Below are positions 7,941 to 17,236 of a stretch of DNA of 52,140 nt, one piece after another. Every line of letters begins with the position of its first letter. The first letter of the stretch is position 1. The stretch comes from Endozoicomonas sp. SESOKO1 (GTDB taxonomy: Bacteria; Pseudomonadota; Gammaproteobacteria; Pseudomonadales; Endozoicomonadaceae): positions 1-52,140 of the forward strand of contig NZ_JAHHPP010000091.1 in assembly GCF_024606265.1 (NCBI RefSeq). Reading direction: 5' to 3'. Under the pieces are notes generated by a model that worked only from the letters and a program-made list of their open reading frames with translations, had not been told where the DNA came from and ran no database searches. The position numbers were made by a program, and so were the translations under genes.

Positions 7941-9995
7941 TCAAACCGTTGTAATTTTGTATTCTACCAACTCCCTGGAAAGAGAACCCTGTTGTTGAAA
8001 AATGGCTAAAATTTCATCCAGCTTTTCTTCAGAAGACACTTCCAGTGCCCTGCGAAGCTGATCTGGCTTCACAGGTTGAGTTCCACGGCATACCTGATAA
8101 AGTGCCTTACCAACGCCCAAAACCATCCCCGCCCCTTTTATCAGGCTAAACGCTTCCATAAACTGCGTTATCATGGTTGTCCCGGCAGCAAATTCATTGA
8201 CAGTGGCATCACTGTCAGCCCATCTTGCCAACCCATCGAGTTGGACAGGGGATACGCCCGGATGCAAAGTGCCGTTTAAACGGGTTTCGCTGGCCATCAC
8301 CCTGAATGACTCAGCCCTTTCCCGAGTATCAGCACTGAGGCCCATTTGATAGACAAATACACTGTAAAACGCAAAACTGCCAACGGTTAAGCTACCTGCC
8401 AGGCCCAGGAGTGCCTTGGCAAGAGCGACCTTGCCCGGTCTTGAGTTTGGTACAGTCTCAAGTGTTTTCAGAATTTTATCGATTTTATCAGAGATACGTT
8501 TTTCTGAGTCGGTCAGCTGGTTTTCTTTGCCCGCTTTTTTCTTGCCAAAAGCAGACATTAAGCGAGCGGTTTCAAATATTACCCTTTTGATTGACACTAA
8601 AAATGTCGCCGTCATATACGTTTCAATAATGGTATTAACCAGGGCGTGAGGAGACATTATGACAATTTTTGCCACTTGAGCAGCATAAGAAAAGGCCCAT
8701 GATTCTGGCAGAATGAGTTCCGGGAGATCATTGGTCCATTGTTCAACGCCCAGCGGTAAAGCATAGGCCGAAACCAGAGAAGCAATGGCAGCGGCTTGAA
8801 CGAGGTCAGTGGTCAGAATATTTTCAGCAGCAAGATGACATTGCTCTGCCTTGCTCATTATTTCTCCGGCTTTGTAGAGCAGATTGAGCGCTTCACAGCC
8901 AATTGCCAGCATGGTAATACCTTCTGATGCCGTACCCAGAATGGCAATAGTAAGCCCAAATTCTTTATGGGCAGCAATGCCAACTCTTGCCATGTCACTG
9001 GCCGTGGCCAGGAATAATGCAGGGAAATAACATTTATTGAAGGTTTTCTGTGCCTGGGAAAGTTTTGTTGAATACTCTTCCCAGTTGGCAGGAGCGGCTG
9101 AAACCCCATCTAATGTTAATGCCGCAGTACTGAAAGAACCAATCAACGTCACAATAATTTCACTGGCAGTGGATTGCCTATCCAGAATAAAACTGCTGTA
9201 TCTGCCAAAAGCACTGAAAAGACAAAGTCCTGTCATTACCGCATGAAACGTTGATTTCGGTTTTTCTGCTTCGCAGATAAAGCGTTGAAAAAGAATTTCA
9301 ACGTCATGTCGTGGCTTCTTGAGTGCTTCACAAAGTTTTTCCATGATAATGGCTTTGTTTTCTTCCCTGTTGATATGTTCCAGGATGGCTGCGGTTTTAT
9401 CGTGTCTTGTTTCAATGCTGTCAACACGCCTTTCTGCCAGATTGGTATTGACTTCAATAGCGTGTAAAGTGCTGAAAATATGTTTATGGTCGTTCGCTAT
9501 ATGTTCAATGTTTGATTTTATATAATCCCAATGGTACTGGGTATTCCCCAGTTTTTTTGAAAAGCGGTTCATTTCTTTTTCAGCTTCTGATATTGATAGT
9601 CCAGTCCGGCTGGTTAACTGCTGAATGAATAAATATTTATCAAGTTCATTGGCCAGGATGGATTGGATTTTATTAGCCTGTTGTAATATTTCAAGGGTGG
9701 TGGGGGATGGCGGTTCTTCATTCTTCTTAAGCCTTTTTCGAAAACCATTAGAACCCTGTTTAACATTATCAACTGATGGAATAGAAATGACTCTATCCTG
9801 TAACGACAGGCGATTAACTTTATTATCTGTTCCTGTGGAAACTAACCCGACAGTCTCTGAAGCCAGCACATTGTTTACACCAGCTGCTGAATCATTCCCC
9901 GACGGTAAAATATCAGTGATTCCGGCATTGGATGAGTGATCCGGACTAAAACCCTGGAGGCCGGGATTGAGAGAAATGTTGGATGGTAAATACAT
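7941..9995 (-). CDS. Protein of unknown function with multiple hydrophobic segments
   Basis: 684 residues, no recognised family. The N-terminus is rich in Ser/Asn/Pro/Gly and has no signal peptide. Residues about 100-240 are charged and helical, probably coiled coil. Strongly hydrophobic segments occur around 250-298, 322-373, 396-416, 435-470, 525-550 and 614-635. A second charged linker (about 485-520) separates the last two hydrophobic groups. The C-terminal 45 residues look like a small helical domain. AGGA precedes the ATG. The layout (soluble coiled coil plus hydrophobic hairpins) recalls membrane-inserting secreted proteins of intracellular bacteria, but that is inference. It ends just upstream of the copA promoter and is followed upstream by the LDLa gene on the same strand. 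Confidence 0.75.
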   Translation of the reverse strand: MYLPSNISLNPGLQGFSPDHSSNAGITDILPSGNDSAAGVNNVLASETVGLVSTGTDNKVNRLSLQDRVISIPSVDNVKQGSNGFRKRLKKNEEPPSPTTLEILQQANKIQSILANELDKYLFIQQLTSRTGLSISEAEKEMNRFSKKLGNTQYHWDYIKSNIEHIANDHKHIFSTLHAIEVNTNLAERRVDSIETRHDKTAAILEHINREENKAIIMEKLCEALKKPRHDVEILFQRFICEAEKPKSTFHAVMTGLCLFSAFGRYSSFILDRQSTASEIIVTLIGSFSTAALTLDGVSAAPANWEEYSTKLSQAQKTFNKCYFPALFLATASDMARVGIAAHKEFGLTIAILGTASEGITMLAIGCEALNLLYKAGEIMSKAEQCHLAAENILTTDLVQAAAIASLVSAYALPLGVEQWTNDLPELILPESWAFSYAAQVAKIVIMSPHALVNTIIETYMTATFLVSIKRVIFETARLMSAFGKKKAGKENQLTDSEKRISDKIDKILKTLETVPNSRPGKVALAKALLGLAGSLTVGSFAFYSVFVYQMGLSADTRERAESFRVMASETRLNGTLHPGVSPVQLDGLARWADSDATVNEFAAGTTMITQFMEAFSLIKGAGMVLGVGKALYQVCRGTQPVKPDQLRRALEVSSEEKLDEILAIFQQQGSLSRELVEYKITTV

Positions 9996-10180
9996 TGATG
10001 AATCCTGTATTGAATTGTAGTTGGTTATTATGAGGTCAATGGCTTGGGTTAACGGGATATTTGCATTTTAGTTATGAATTGGAGTGCAAGAAAACTGACC
10101 ATGGCCAGGCATAATGACCAGGCATAAAAGATGTGCAAATCGAGTGTAGACAACGAAAATTGGGTTTTTGTCATTTACCG

Positions 10181-10208
10181 CCCACTGTGGCTAATCAGCC
10201 ACAGTGGG
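10181..10208 (-). terminator. Strong stem-loop after the LDLa gene
   Basis: A perfect 12-bp stem (CCCACTGTGGCT / AGCCACAGTGGG) with a 4-nt loop, 22 nt past the LDLa stop. No T-run follows on either strand, so it may act as a Rho-assisted terminator or an mRNA 3'-end stabiliser. Confidence 0.5.
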
Positions 10209-10229
10209 TTGGGCTTCTGATCTATGCTA

Positions 10230-11597
10230 TCAGAGGTTCTGTAGCTCCAGCAGTTCTACCGGATTATTAACTCTCCCGGAACTTGTCGATGTCTCCGCTG
10301 TAGCTGCGGGTTGATGAGGCTGCCGGAATTGCAACGGATGCCTGAGTGCGTTCAACAATAAAGGTGTTGTCGATGAGTCCGGATTTGCCTGCCTGAGAGT
10401 CTTATAGCTTGCATAGGTACAGATTCCATAGATGGCTCCTGCTGTCAAAACAGCGGGTAAAGCAAACCAGGCATAAACTGAGGAGTCGGTATCACATAAT
10501 TCCGCCCGCTCATCCGAGAGATCAAAACAATCCTTATGCCCATCGCACAGCCAATTGCGAGGAATGCATTTGCTGTTGTCGCATTGGAAATCACGTCCTA
10601 ACTCTTCACATCTGTCCCGGGTGCATAAATCCGCCCGTTCATCAGAGTTGTCACTACAATCAATATACCCATCGCACAACTTAGCGCGAGGAAGGCATGT
10701 GCTGTTGCCGCAAAGGAAATCACGTCCTAACTCTTCACATCTGTCCCGGGTGCATAAATCCGCCCGGTCATCAGAGTTGTCACTACAATCAATATCCCCA
10801 TCGCACACGAAATGGCGAGGAATACATCTGGTGCTGTCGCCGCAGAGGAAATCACGGCCTAACTCCTCACATTTGTCCCGGGTGCATAAATCTGCCCGAT
10901 CATCAGAATGATCAAAACAATTAATATCCCCATCGCACACGAAATTGCGAGAAATACATCTGTTGTCGCATTGGAAATCACGCTTTAACTCTTCACATTT
11001 GTCCTGAGTGCAGAAATCCCCCCCCTCATCCGAATTATCATCACAATCATAAACCCCATCACAGGCCCAACGGAGGTCAATACACTTTTTGTTGTCGCAG
11101 TAAAACCGACCTAGCTCTTCACATTTGTCCTGAGTGCATAAATCCGCCCGCTCATCCGAGTTATCGCCACAATCATCATGCCCATTGCAGGAATAATCGA
11201 TAGGGATACATTCTTCGTTGGCACAGTTGAATCGGTCAGGAGCGCATGCCGCCCCGGCCGGTTGCAATTGATGATAAAAAACAGCAAGCCTGAGCAGTGT
11301 TTTAAGCCCGGGGGCAACACCATCAATATACGGTGAGGCCATCACCTGGTTAAACGCAAAACCCGCTGCACCACGCATCAGCCCCGTTCCGGCCTGCAGG
11401 GCACTATCGGCAAGCTGCTTTACACTGTAGTCAGAAATCACTTTGTGTTCTGGCTTTTGAGTTGGGCTATGGCGGCAACTGGCATCCCTCTGCTCATGGC
11501 TGACAGCGATACCTGACGTTTTTGTGTTTTCCCGGGAGTGTGAAGAAGTTACCTGAGAAGGGAAAGTATTTGGCAAGGTGGATGTTGTAATTTGCAT
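10230..11597 (-). CDS. Six-module LDL-receptor class A repeat protein with C-terminal membrane segment
   Basis: 455 residues. The N-terminal 115 residues are Ser/Thr-rich with no signal peptide and include a Gly/Ala-rich weakly hydrophobic patch (about 65-85). Six tandem LDLa modules follow at about 118-154, 159-196, 201-238, 243-282, 287-325 and 330-368. Each has six cysteines and an acidic D-x-S-D-[ED] calcium-cage motif, and modules 2-6 open with a [KR]CEEL motif. A single hydrophobic helix (about 374-394) and a 60-residue Pro/Ser/Thr-rich tail follow. LDLa modules bind ligands in animal receptors and are rare in bacteria. The disulfides imply a location outside the bacterial cytoplasm. 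The high identity among modules 3-6 points to recent duplication. Function unknown; host origin or mimicry is inferred. Confidence 0.85.
   Translation of the reverse strand: MQITTSTLPNTFPSQVTSSHSRENTKTSGIAVSHEQRDASCRHSPTQKPEHKVISDYSVKQLADSALQAGTGLMRGAAGFAFNQVMASPYIDGVAPGLKTLLRLAVFYHQLQPAGAACAPDRFNCANEECIPIDYSCNGHDDCGDNSDERADLCTQDKCEELGRFYCDNKKCIDLRWACDGVYDCDDNSDEGGDFCTQDKCEELKRDFQCDNRCISRNFVCDGDINCFDHSDDRADLCTRDKCEELGRDFLCGDSTRCIPRHFVCDGDIDCSDNSDDRADLCTRDRCEELGRDFLCGNSTCLPRAKLCDGYIDCSDNSDERADLCTRDRCEELGRDFQCDNSKCIPRNWLCDGHKDCFDLSDERAELCDTDSSVYAWFALPAVLTAGAIYGICTYASYKTLRQANPDSSTTPLLLNALRHPLQFRQPHQPAATAETSTSSGRVNNPVELLELQNL
10494..11246 (-). repeat. Tandem repeat encoding LDLa modules (unit about 120-130 bp)
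   Basis: Six in-frame copies of a 39-44 codon unit. Adjacent copies share long identical stretches, especially the part encoding CEELGRDF and the SDERADLC-type end. The most similar copies lie at the C-terminal side, which suggests unequal crossing-over or slippage within the gene. Confidence 0.85.
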
Positions 11598-11670
11598 TTG
11601 ATGACCTCAGAGAATATGTCCAATACATCCATGCACGTATGAAGGAGAACTTTAAAACAGGCATTTCAAA

Positions 11671-12458
11671 TCACTGTTTACCTTCCCCCGTTTCTTTTGA
11701 ATTCGGCTTATTGATCTGGTCCGTTTCTGGCTTTTCTTTATACCCAGCTTCAATATAGACGTAGCTACTGTGGTCAGAGAAGAACCTGGCATTACAATTG
11801 TTATTCAGATTAAGCGATGTAATATGACCGTTGTGAGGCTGGCCCTTGTAGTAATAAGTGGGTGTGAAGAACAGGATTTCTGAAAATGGCTGGGTAGGGC
11901 ATCGATGCGACAGCCAGGCAAAATATTCGTCAAACGCTACAGCAGGCCCCTGTTCAATCCCAGTGGACGATGGCACTGTTACACGACCAATTAACGTTGT
12001 CTCCTTGCTCTTCACATCATAGACGTGAGCCTCCCAGGTTGTTCCCTCTTCACTGGTTTCTGCCATGGCCACCATAAAGTCGTAGCCGGTGTTTTTGGCG
12101 GAGTGACAGAGGGAGGGTGATCAATTTGCGCCAGCGTGATGGGCGGCCGTTTCTGCAAAGTTGCGTTTGCCGCAGCGGCTGCCTCTGCAGCGGCTTCATC
12201 TGGCAAGTATTGCCAGTAGAAACTACTGGTTTCATTGGTTGGGAAGTAAGGGCAAAGTCCGCCGTTCGGGCCCAGGGTAGCCAGCTGGAAATAATTGGTC
12301 TTCCCTGTGTAATTGTTATGGTAGATAAACACATCACCTACCGTATCACGACAGTTGTCTCTGGCCCAATGTTTAAAGTCATTGCTTTGGCTGGTGGTTT
12401 CTGCAAGCGCCGCCATAATCCAAAAGGAGCAGGCAGGAAACAGATGTATTTTTTTCAT
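11671..12458 (-). pseudogene. Secreted protein of unknown function interrupted by a -1 frameshift
   Basis: The ATG at 12458 opens a good Sec signal peptide (MKKIHLFPACSFWIMAALA, then ETT). The frame continues through an aromatic-rich region ending FPTNET..YWQYL and an Ala-rich linker. At an A5 run (plus-strand T5, 12092-12096) it leaves the coding frame and stops at 12012. The -1 frame carries on without a stop to 11671. One extra A would give a single protein of 262 residues. The two halves look like one gene: the second lacks its own signal or ribosome site. Causes could be a real deletion, a sequencing error in the homopolymer, or slippage during expression. The aromatic pattern recalls small carbohydrate-binding modules, but this is weak. 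Confidence 0.65.
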
Positions 12459-12568
12459 GGCAACGCACGATGTGAGAGGGGGAAGTGGATACAAACTTAC
12501 GACGTAAAAGGGTAAACCCGAAGGGGTTCAACTAGCTTTTAGCTTTGCGGCGGAAAATAACGATGGCA

Positions 12569-12597
12569 CCGGTAGCACAGAAAAACCGTGCTACTGG
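12569..12597. repeat. Stem-loop in the leader region of the frameshifted gene
   Basis: 10-bp arms (CCGGTAGCAC / GTGCTACTGG, one G-T pair) with a 9-nt loop, 111 bp upstream of the start at 12458. It could belong to that gene's leader or be a terminator remnant; there is no clear T-run. The rest of 12459-12755 shows no gene. Confidence 0.4.
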
Positions 12598-12711
12598 AGC
12601 GAGCTGATACGCTCAGCAAAGTAGTAGCAACTTGAAGGGCAACGGATTTAACAACCACATGTCAGTGTAGATTAATAAACGGGCAACTGCCTGCGAAAGC
12701 ACCTTAATTTA

Positions 12712-13041
<330 letters not shown>

Positions 13042-13052
<11 letters not shown>

Positions 13053-13164
13053 ACTGTGTCATATGAACCAGGTTTTGGTGATATTCTGTGCCGATAAAAG
13101 CAGAGCCAATAAAGGCACAGCCGATGGCTGCTGAAACCAGAGACTTTCCCAGATGTCTGATCAT
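13042..13164 (-). pseudogene. Truncated 40-codon ORF, possible 5' end of a polyamine-binding protein gene
   Basis: An ATG with AAAGG 7 nt upstream starts a 40-residue frame whose first 25 residues (MIRHLGKSLVSAAIGCAFIG...) resemble a Sec signal peptide, then stop. It sits directly downstream of spuC, where relatives place the periplasmic binding proteins SpuD/SpuE. The permease fragment starts next to its stop. The simplest reading is that one deletion joined the start of the binding-protein gene to the end of the operon. Identity with SpuD/SpuE rests on position and signal peptide only. Confidence 0.45.
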
Positions 13165-13248
13165 GGTTATGCCTTTCTCTCTTATTGTTGTGTTGCGCTA
13201 TTGTATTTTTACTGTGGGCGCCTTTGTTGATAAGTACGTCCAAATAAT

Positions 13249-14682
13249 TTATTGCTTCCCGTTGTTGAAGTACTCCAGGGTTAAATCAAGGCATTTACGG
13301 GCTTTGGTCACTAATTCATCAATTTCAGCATGGCTGATAATCAGTGGCGGTGAGATGATCATGGTATCGCCAACTGCCCGCATCACCAGACCATTTTTAA
13401 AACAGAAATCACGGCAGACAGTGCCTGCAGAGCCTTCATCATCAAAACGGGTTCTTGCCTCCCTGTTATTGGTTATCTCCAGCGCAGCAACCATACCAAC
13501 ACCACGGGTTTCACCCACCAGTGGATGGTCTGCCAGTTCAGCCCAGCGTTTCTGCAAGTAAGGGCCGGTTTCCGCTTTCACTTTTTCAATGATCTTTTCG
13601 TTTTGCAGAATTCTAATGTTTTCCAGGGCAACCGCAGCAGCCGTCGGGTGACCTGAATAGGTGAAACCGTGGTTAAAGTCGCCACTGGATTGAACCACTT
13701 CTGCAACCCGGTCACTCACCATAACCCCACCAATAGGCAGGTAGCCGGAGGACATGCCTTTGGCCATGGGCATGAGATCTGGCCTGAGGCCATAGTAATC
13801 ACTGCCAAACCATTCGCCAGTACGACCAAAACCACAGATCACTTCATCGACCACAAGAAGAATGTCGTATTTATCCAGAATGCGCCTGATCTCTGGCCAG
13901 TAGGTGTCTGGAGGAACAATAACGCCACCGGCTCCCTGGATAGGCTCAGCAATAAATGCCGCTACCTTGTCTTCACCCAGTTCAAGAATTTTTTCTTCCA
14001 GAGCCTGTGCTGCTTTTACTCCAAAGGCTTCAGAGGTGAGATCACCTCCCTCACCATACCAGTAAGGCTGCTGGATATGGACGATACCGGGAATAGGCAG
14101 TCCGCCCTGTTTGTGCATGGGTTTCATGCCACCCAGGCTGGCACCGGCAACGGTAGAGCCGTGGTAGGCATTTTCCCGGCTGATAATCACCTGTTTATCT
14201 GGCTGGCCTTTGCTGGCCCAGTAATGACGAACCATGCGCAGCACAGTATCGTTACACTCTGATCCCGATCCGGTGAAGAATACATGGTTCATATGCCCGG
14301 GGGTGATCTCTGCCAGTTTCTCAGCCAGTTGAATGGCCGGGTTATGGGTGGTTTTAAAAAAGGTGTTGTAGTAAGGCAACTCCTTCATCTGATTGCAGGC
14401 TGCTGCTACCAGTTCCTGTCGGCCGTAACCAATATTGACGCACCAGAGCCCGGCCATACCATCAAGAATTTTATTGTGTTCACTGTCGTACAGGTAAACT
14501 CCCCTGGCACTCTCAATAATCCTTGCCCCTTCTTTTTTCAGGGCACCGTTATCAGCAAATGGGTGCAGGTGATGGTTGTGATTTATATGCTGTCTTTCCG
14601 CTGTTGACTGCTCTGGCTTTGCCATAGTTTCCGCGCTCTTTACCGACTCGACCCTTGTTGGCTCAGAGATGGTGTAGCTCAT
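13249..14682 (-). CDS. spuC: Putrescine-pyruvate aminotransferase SpuC
   Basis: A class III PLP-dependent aminotransferase of 477 residues that transfers the amino group of putrescine (and related diamines) to pyruvate, giving 4-aminobutyraldehyde. It tracks Pseudomonas SpuC throughout: FFTGSGSE(C)NDTVLRMVRHYWA, NAYHGSTVAG, DEVICGFGRTGEWFG, and the PLP lysine in MAKGMSSGYLP, then FTYSGHPTAAA and the VGETRGVGMVAALE end. About 20 extra N-terminal residues precede the usual start. AGGAAG lies 6 nt before the ATG at 14682. It is the third gene of a minus-strand operon puuD-spuB-spuC, and what follows it is decayed. Confidence 0.94.
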   Translation of the reverse strand: MSYTISEPTRVESVKSAETMAKPEQSTAERQHINHNHHLHPFADNGALKKEGARIIESARGVYLYDSEHNKILDGMAGLWCVNIGYGRQELVAAACNQMKELPYYNTFFKTTHNPAIQLAEKLAEITPGHMNHVFFTGSGSECNDTVLRMVRHYWASKGQPDKQVIISRENAYHGSTVAGASLGGMKPMHKQGGLPIPGIVHIQQPYWYGEGGDLTSEAFGVKAAQALEEKILELGEDKVAAFIAEPIQGAGGVIVPPDTYWPEIRRILDKYDILLVVDEVICGFGRTGEWFGSDYYGLRPDLMPMAKGMSSGYLPIGGVMVSDRVAEVVQSSGDFNHGFTYSGHPTAAAVALENIRILQNEKIIEKVKAETGPYLQKRWAELADHPLVGETRGVGMVAALEITNNREARTRFDDEGSAGTVCRDFCFKNGLVMRAVGDTMIISPPLIISHAEIDELVTKARKCLDLTLEYFNNGKQ

Positions 14683-14716
14683 ATTGTTCTTCCTGCATTT
14701 ATTATTATTGGTTTTT

Positions 14717-16063
14717 TTAAACGGTCATCTGCAGATATTCACGCTCCCAGGAGCTGATAATCTCTTTGAAGTGCTGGTATTCAGCACGCTTGACTTCAAC
14801 ATAGGAACGAACAAACCGTCTGCCCAGGGTCTCTTTGAGAATGTCACTTTGTTCCATCAGCTCAAGGGCCTCCTCAAGGTTGAGTGGAAGTCTTTTGTCG
14901 TTAGAGTCGTCAGAGGCATTTCCGGTGACGGCTTCGGTTGGTTTTTCCTCATTAATCATGCCCAGGTAACCACAGAGCAGCGATGCAGCAAAGGCCAGGT
15001 ATGGGTTGGCGTCAGCGCCTGCCAGCCTGTTTTCAACACGGCGGTTGGCTGCTGATGAGTCAGGAATTCTCAGGCTGACGGTACGGTTATCAATACCCCA
15101 GGCCAGGTTTACCGGCGCAGAGGTATCCCTGAGAAAACGACGGTAGGAGTTTACATTCGGCGCAAACAGCGGCATGGCTTCAGAGACATACTTCTGAAGT
15201 CCGCCAATATAGTGGAAGATCTTCTTGTTGGGAGAACCATCTTCGTTGCTGAAGATGTTGTTGCCTTTTTTATCCAGGATACTCTGGTGCAGGTGCATGG
15301 AGCTGCCCGGCTCACCACTGATGGGTTTTGCCATAAAAGTGGCATTGATATCGTGCTTTAATGCCGCTTCCCGCACGGTGCGTTTAAAGATAAACACCTG
15401 GTCTGCCAGGGACAGGGCATCACCGTGACGGAAGTTGATCTCCATCTGGGCCGCACCTTCTTCATGGATCAGGGTGTCCACATCCAGCCCCTGTTCTTCA
15501 CACCAGTCGTAAACATCTTCAAAGAGAGGGTCATATTCATTGGCAGCGTCAATGCTATAGGATTGGCGGCCGGACTCAGGACGCCCGGATCGCCCAACCG
15601 GTGGCTGCAAAGGGTGGTCCGGATTGGCGGTGCGTTTAGTCAGGTAAAATTCCAGTTCAGGTGCCACGACGGGCTTCCAGCCTTTGGCTTGATAAAGCGC
15701 CAGAACGTTTTTCAGCACCGCCCTGGGTGCCATGCTGATCAGGTTACCCTGCTTGTCGTAACAGTCATGGATAACCAGCGCTGTTGGCTCCAGTGCCCAG
15801 GGTACCATATGGACTGCAGACTCATCGGGTTTGAGAATCATATCGATTTCAGCCGCGTTCATCAGTTCATAGTAGATTTCATCATCGACGTAATCCCCGG
15901 TAACGCCTTGAATGAGCACACTTTCCGGCAGGCGTATGCCTTTTTCAGCAATAAATTTACTGCTGGGCATAATCTTGCCACGGGCGATACCGGTAAAGTC
16001 GGATATAACCGCTTCAACCTCGGTGATTCTCTGTTCCTTTAACCAGCTGGCCAGCTTTTTCAT
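14717..16063 (-). CDS. spuB: Gamma-glutamylputrescine synthetase SpuB/PuuA
   Basis: 448 residues of the glutamine-synthetase fold; ligates glutamate to putrescine with ATP, the first step of the gamma-glutamyl polyamine pathway. Visible family segments include ISDFTGIARGK near the N-terminus, APELEFYL, MHLHQSI, the NVNSYRR loop, and RLAGADANPYLAFA. It lies between puuD/spuA (25 bp upstream) and spuC (34 bp downstream), the order of Pseudomonas spuABC, which supports the substrate better than for the paralogue at 2438. Confidence 0.93.
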   Translation of the reverse strand: MKKLASWLKEQRITEVEAVISDFTGIARGKIMPSSKFIAEKGIRLPESVLIQGVTGDYVDDEIYYELMNAAEIDMILKPDESAVHMVPWALEPTALVIHDCYDKQGNLISMAPRAVLKNVLALYQAKGWKPVVAPELEFYLTKRTANPDHPLQPPVGRSGRPESGRQSYSIDAANEYDPLFEDVYDWCEEQGLDVDTLIHEEGAAQMEINFRHGDALSLADQVFIFKRTVREAALKHDINATFMAKPISGEPGSSMHLHQSILDKKGNNIFSNEDGSPNKKIFHYIGGLQKYVSEAMPLFAPNVNSYRRFLRDTSAPVNLAWGIDNRTVSLRIPDSSAANRRVENRLAGADANPYLAFAASLLCGYLGMINEEKPTEAVTGNASDDSNDKRLPLNLEEALELMEQSDILKETLGRRFVRSYVEVKRAEYQHFKEIISSWEREYLQMTV

Positions 16064-16087
16064 AGTATCTTTGCTTGTTGTTAGTAC

Positions 16088-16885
16088 TTAGTGATGACGA
16101 TTTAATCGATGGAAATGGCGTGTGCGACAGGCTTCGGCAAATGCCTGATAGATCGTCATGGAAAGCAGATTATCGGAAACCCGGTATTCAGGGTGCCACT
16201 GAACGGCAAGTGCAAAGTTTTTGCTGTTTTGCACGGAAATGGCTTCGATAAGCCCATCGGGTGCCCGGGCTTCCACTTTCAGTCCTTTTCCCAGGCGGTC
16301 AATACCCTGCATATGAACCGTATTCACCATTTGTTCACCAGTACCGGCAATGGCAGCAAGAATGCCGCCGGATTCTATGATGACAGGGTGTGCAGGCCCA
16401 TATTGCACATCTAAAGGTGCTTTTTTATTTTCACGGTGTTCCTGAAATTGGCCGGTTTCATGCAACTTCTGGTGCAGTGTTCCACCGAACGCCACATTCA
16501 GTTCCTGAAGCCCACGACAAATGCCCAGTAAAGGAATACCCAGTGTTATGGCATCAGGGATCAGTTGCAGTGTTGTGTTATCTCTTTGGGCATCTTCATG
16601 TGTACTTTCTGTTGAAGCATCGGCGCTAGCCGTTGCACCACCATAGCGCCATGGCTCTATATTGGAATAACCTCCGGTAACCAGCAGGCCATCCAGCTGT
16701 TCAAGAATGTCCTGACTATTCAGGGCTACCGGTAAAGAGGGGATAATCACCGGAATGGCATTTGCACCATGGACAACCGAGGCAAGATACTTTTCTCCAG
16801 CCTGATGCACCCGGTGCAGGCCATCCATTGTGGTATCTGCAGTAACGCCGACCAGCGGGCGGATATCTGTTTTTATACTCGACAT
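16088..16885 (-). CDS. puuD: Gamma-glutamyl-GABA hydrolase PuuD/SpuA
   Basis: A 265-residue class I glutamine-amidotransferase-like hydrolase that splits gamma-glutamyl-GABA into GABA and glutamate, the last step of the pathway. The nucleophile elbow is GICRG (in PLLGICRGLQE), and the catalytic His-Glu pair is in QWHPEY near the C-terminus. AGGAAA precedes the ATG. It is the first gene of the puuD-spuB-spuC operon, which runs divergently from the small XapX gene. Confidence 0.94.
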   Translation of the reverse strand: MSSIKTDIRPLVGVTADTTMDGLHRVHQAGEKYLASVVHGANAIPVIIPSLPVALNSQDILEQLDGLLVTGGYSNIEPWRYGGATASADASTESTHEDAQRDNTTLQLIPDAITLGIPLLGICRGLQELNVAFGGTLHQKLHETGQFQEHRENKKAPLDVQYGPAHPVIIESGGILAAIAGTGEQMVNTVHMQGIDRLGKGLKVEARAPDGLIEAISVQNSKNFALAVQWHPEYRVSDNLLSMTIYQAFAEACRTRHFHRLNRHH

Positions 16886-17005
16886 TTTTTCCTGGTGCCT
16901 CTGTGTCCTGGTGGTTCAAGGCTTATCTTCTTTATGATCAAGGCATCAGAGTAGATGTTCATGGACTACTATAAGACGGCCTTAGTGTTTTTCTGGTGCC
17001 ACCTG

Positions 17006-17176
17006 ATGAACGAAGCCCTCCTTGCTACTATCACTGGTTTTGCCGTAGGCATGCTCTTCAGTTTTTTCCGCTTACCAATACCGGCGCCCCCGGTGCTGTC
17101 GGGGGTTATGGGAATTGTTGGTGTCTATCTGGGGCATGTCTGCTTTCAATTATTGCTGACCCGTTTTTTCAGTTAA
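17006..17176 (+). CDS. XapX-domain small membrane protein
   Basis: A 56-residue protein made almost entirely of two membrane segments. It matches the XapX pattern: MNEALLATITGFAVG, then FFRLPIPAPPVLSG and a GIVGVYLG second helix. Function is unknown; the name comes from a Pseudomonas neighbour of xanthine metabolism. In-frame codons extend to 16955, but the family start fits the ATG at 17006. It lies alone between puuD and an aminotransferase remnant. Confidence 0.75.
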   Translation: MNEALLATITGFAVGMLFSFFRLPIPAPPVLSGVMGIVGVYLGHVCFQLLLTRFFS

Positions 17177-17236
17177 TCCGTTGTTCTTCTGTTGTTCACT
17201 GTTGTTCGTAAGAGTTAAAAATAGCAGGAAAGTTGT

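Noticed and set aside
10494-11246. Regularly spaced DNA repeats that might be taken for a CRISPR array
   Set aside because: The repeats are in frame, about 120-130 bp, with no unique spacers, and encode LDLa modules.
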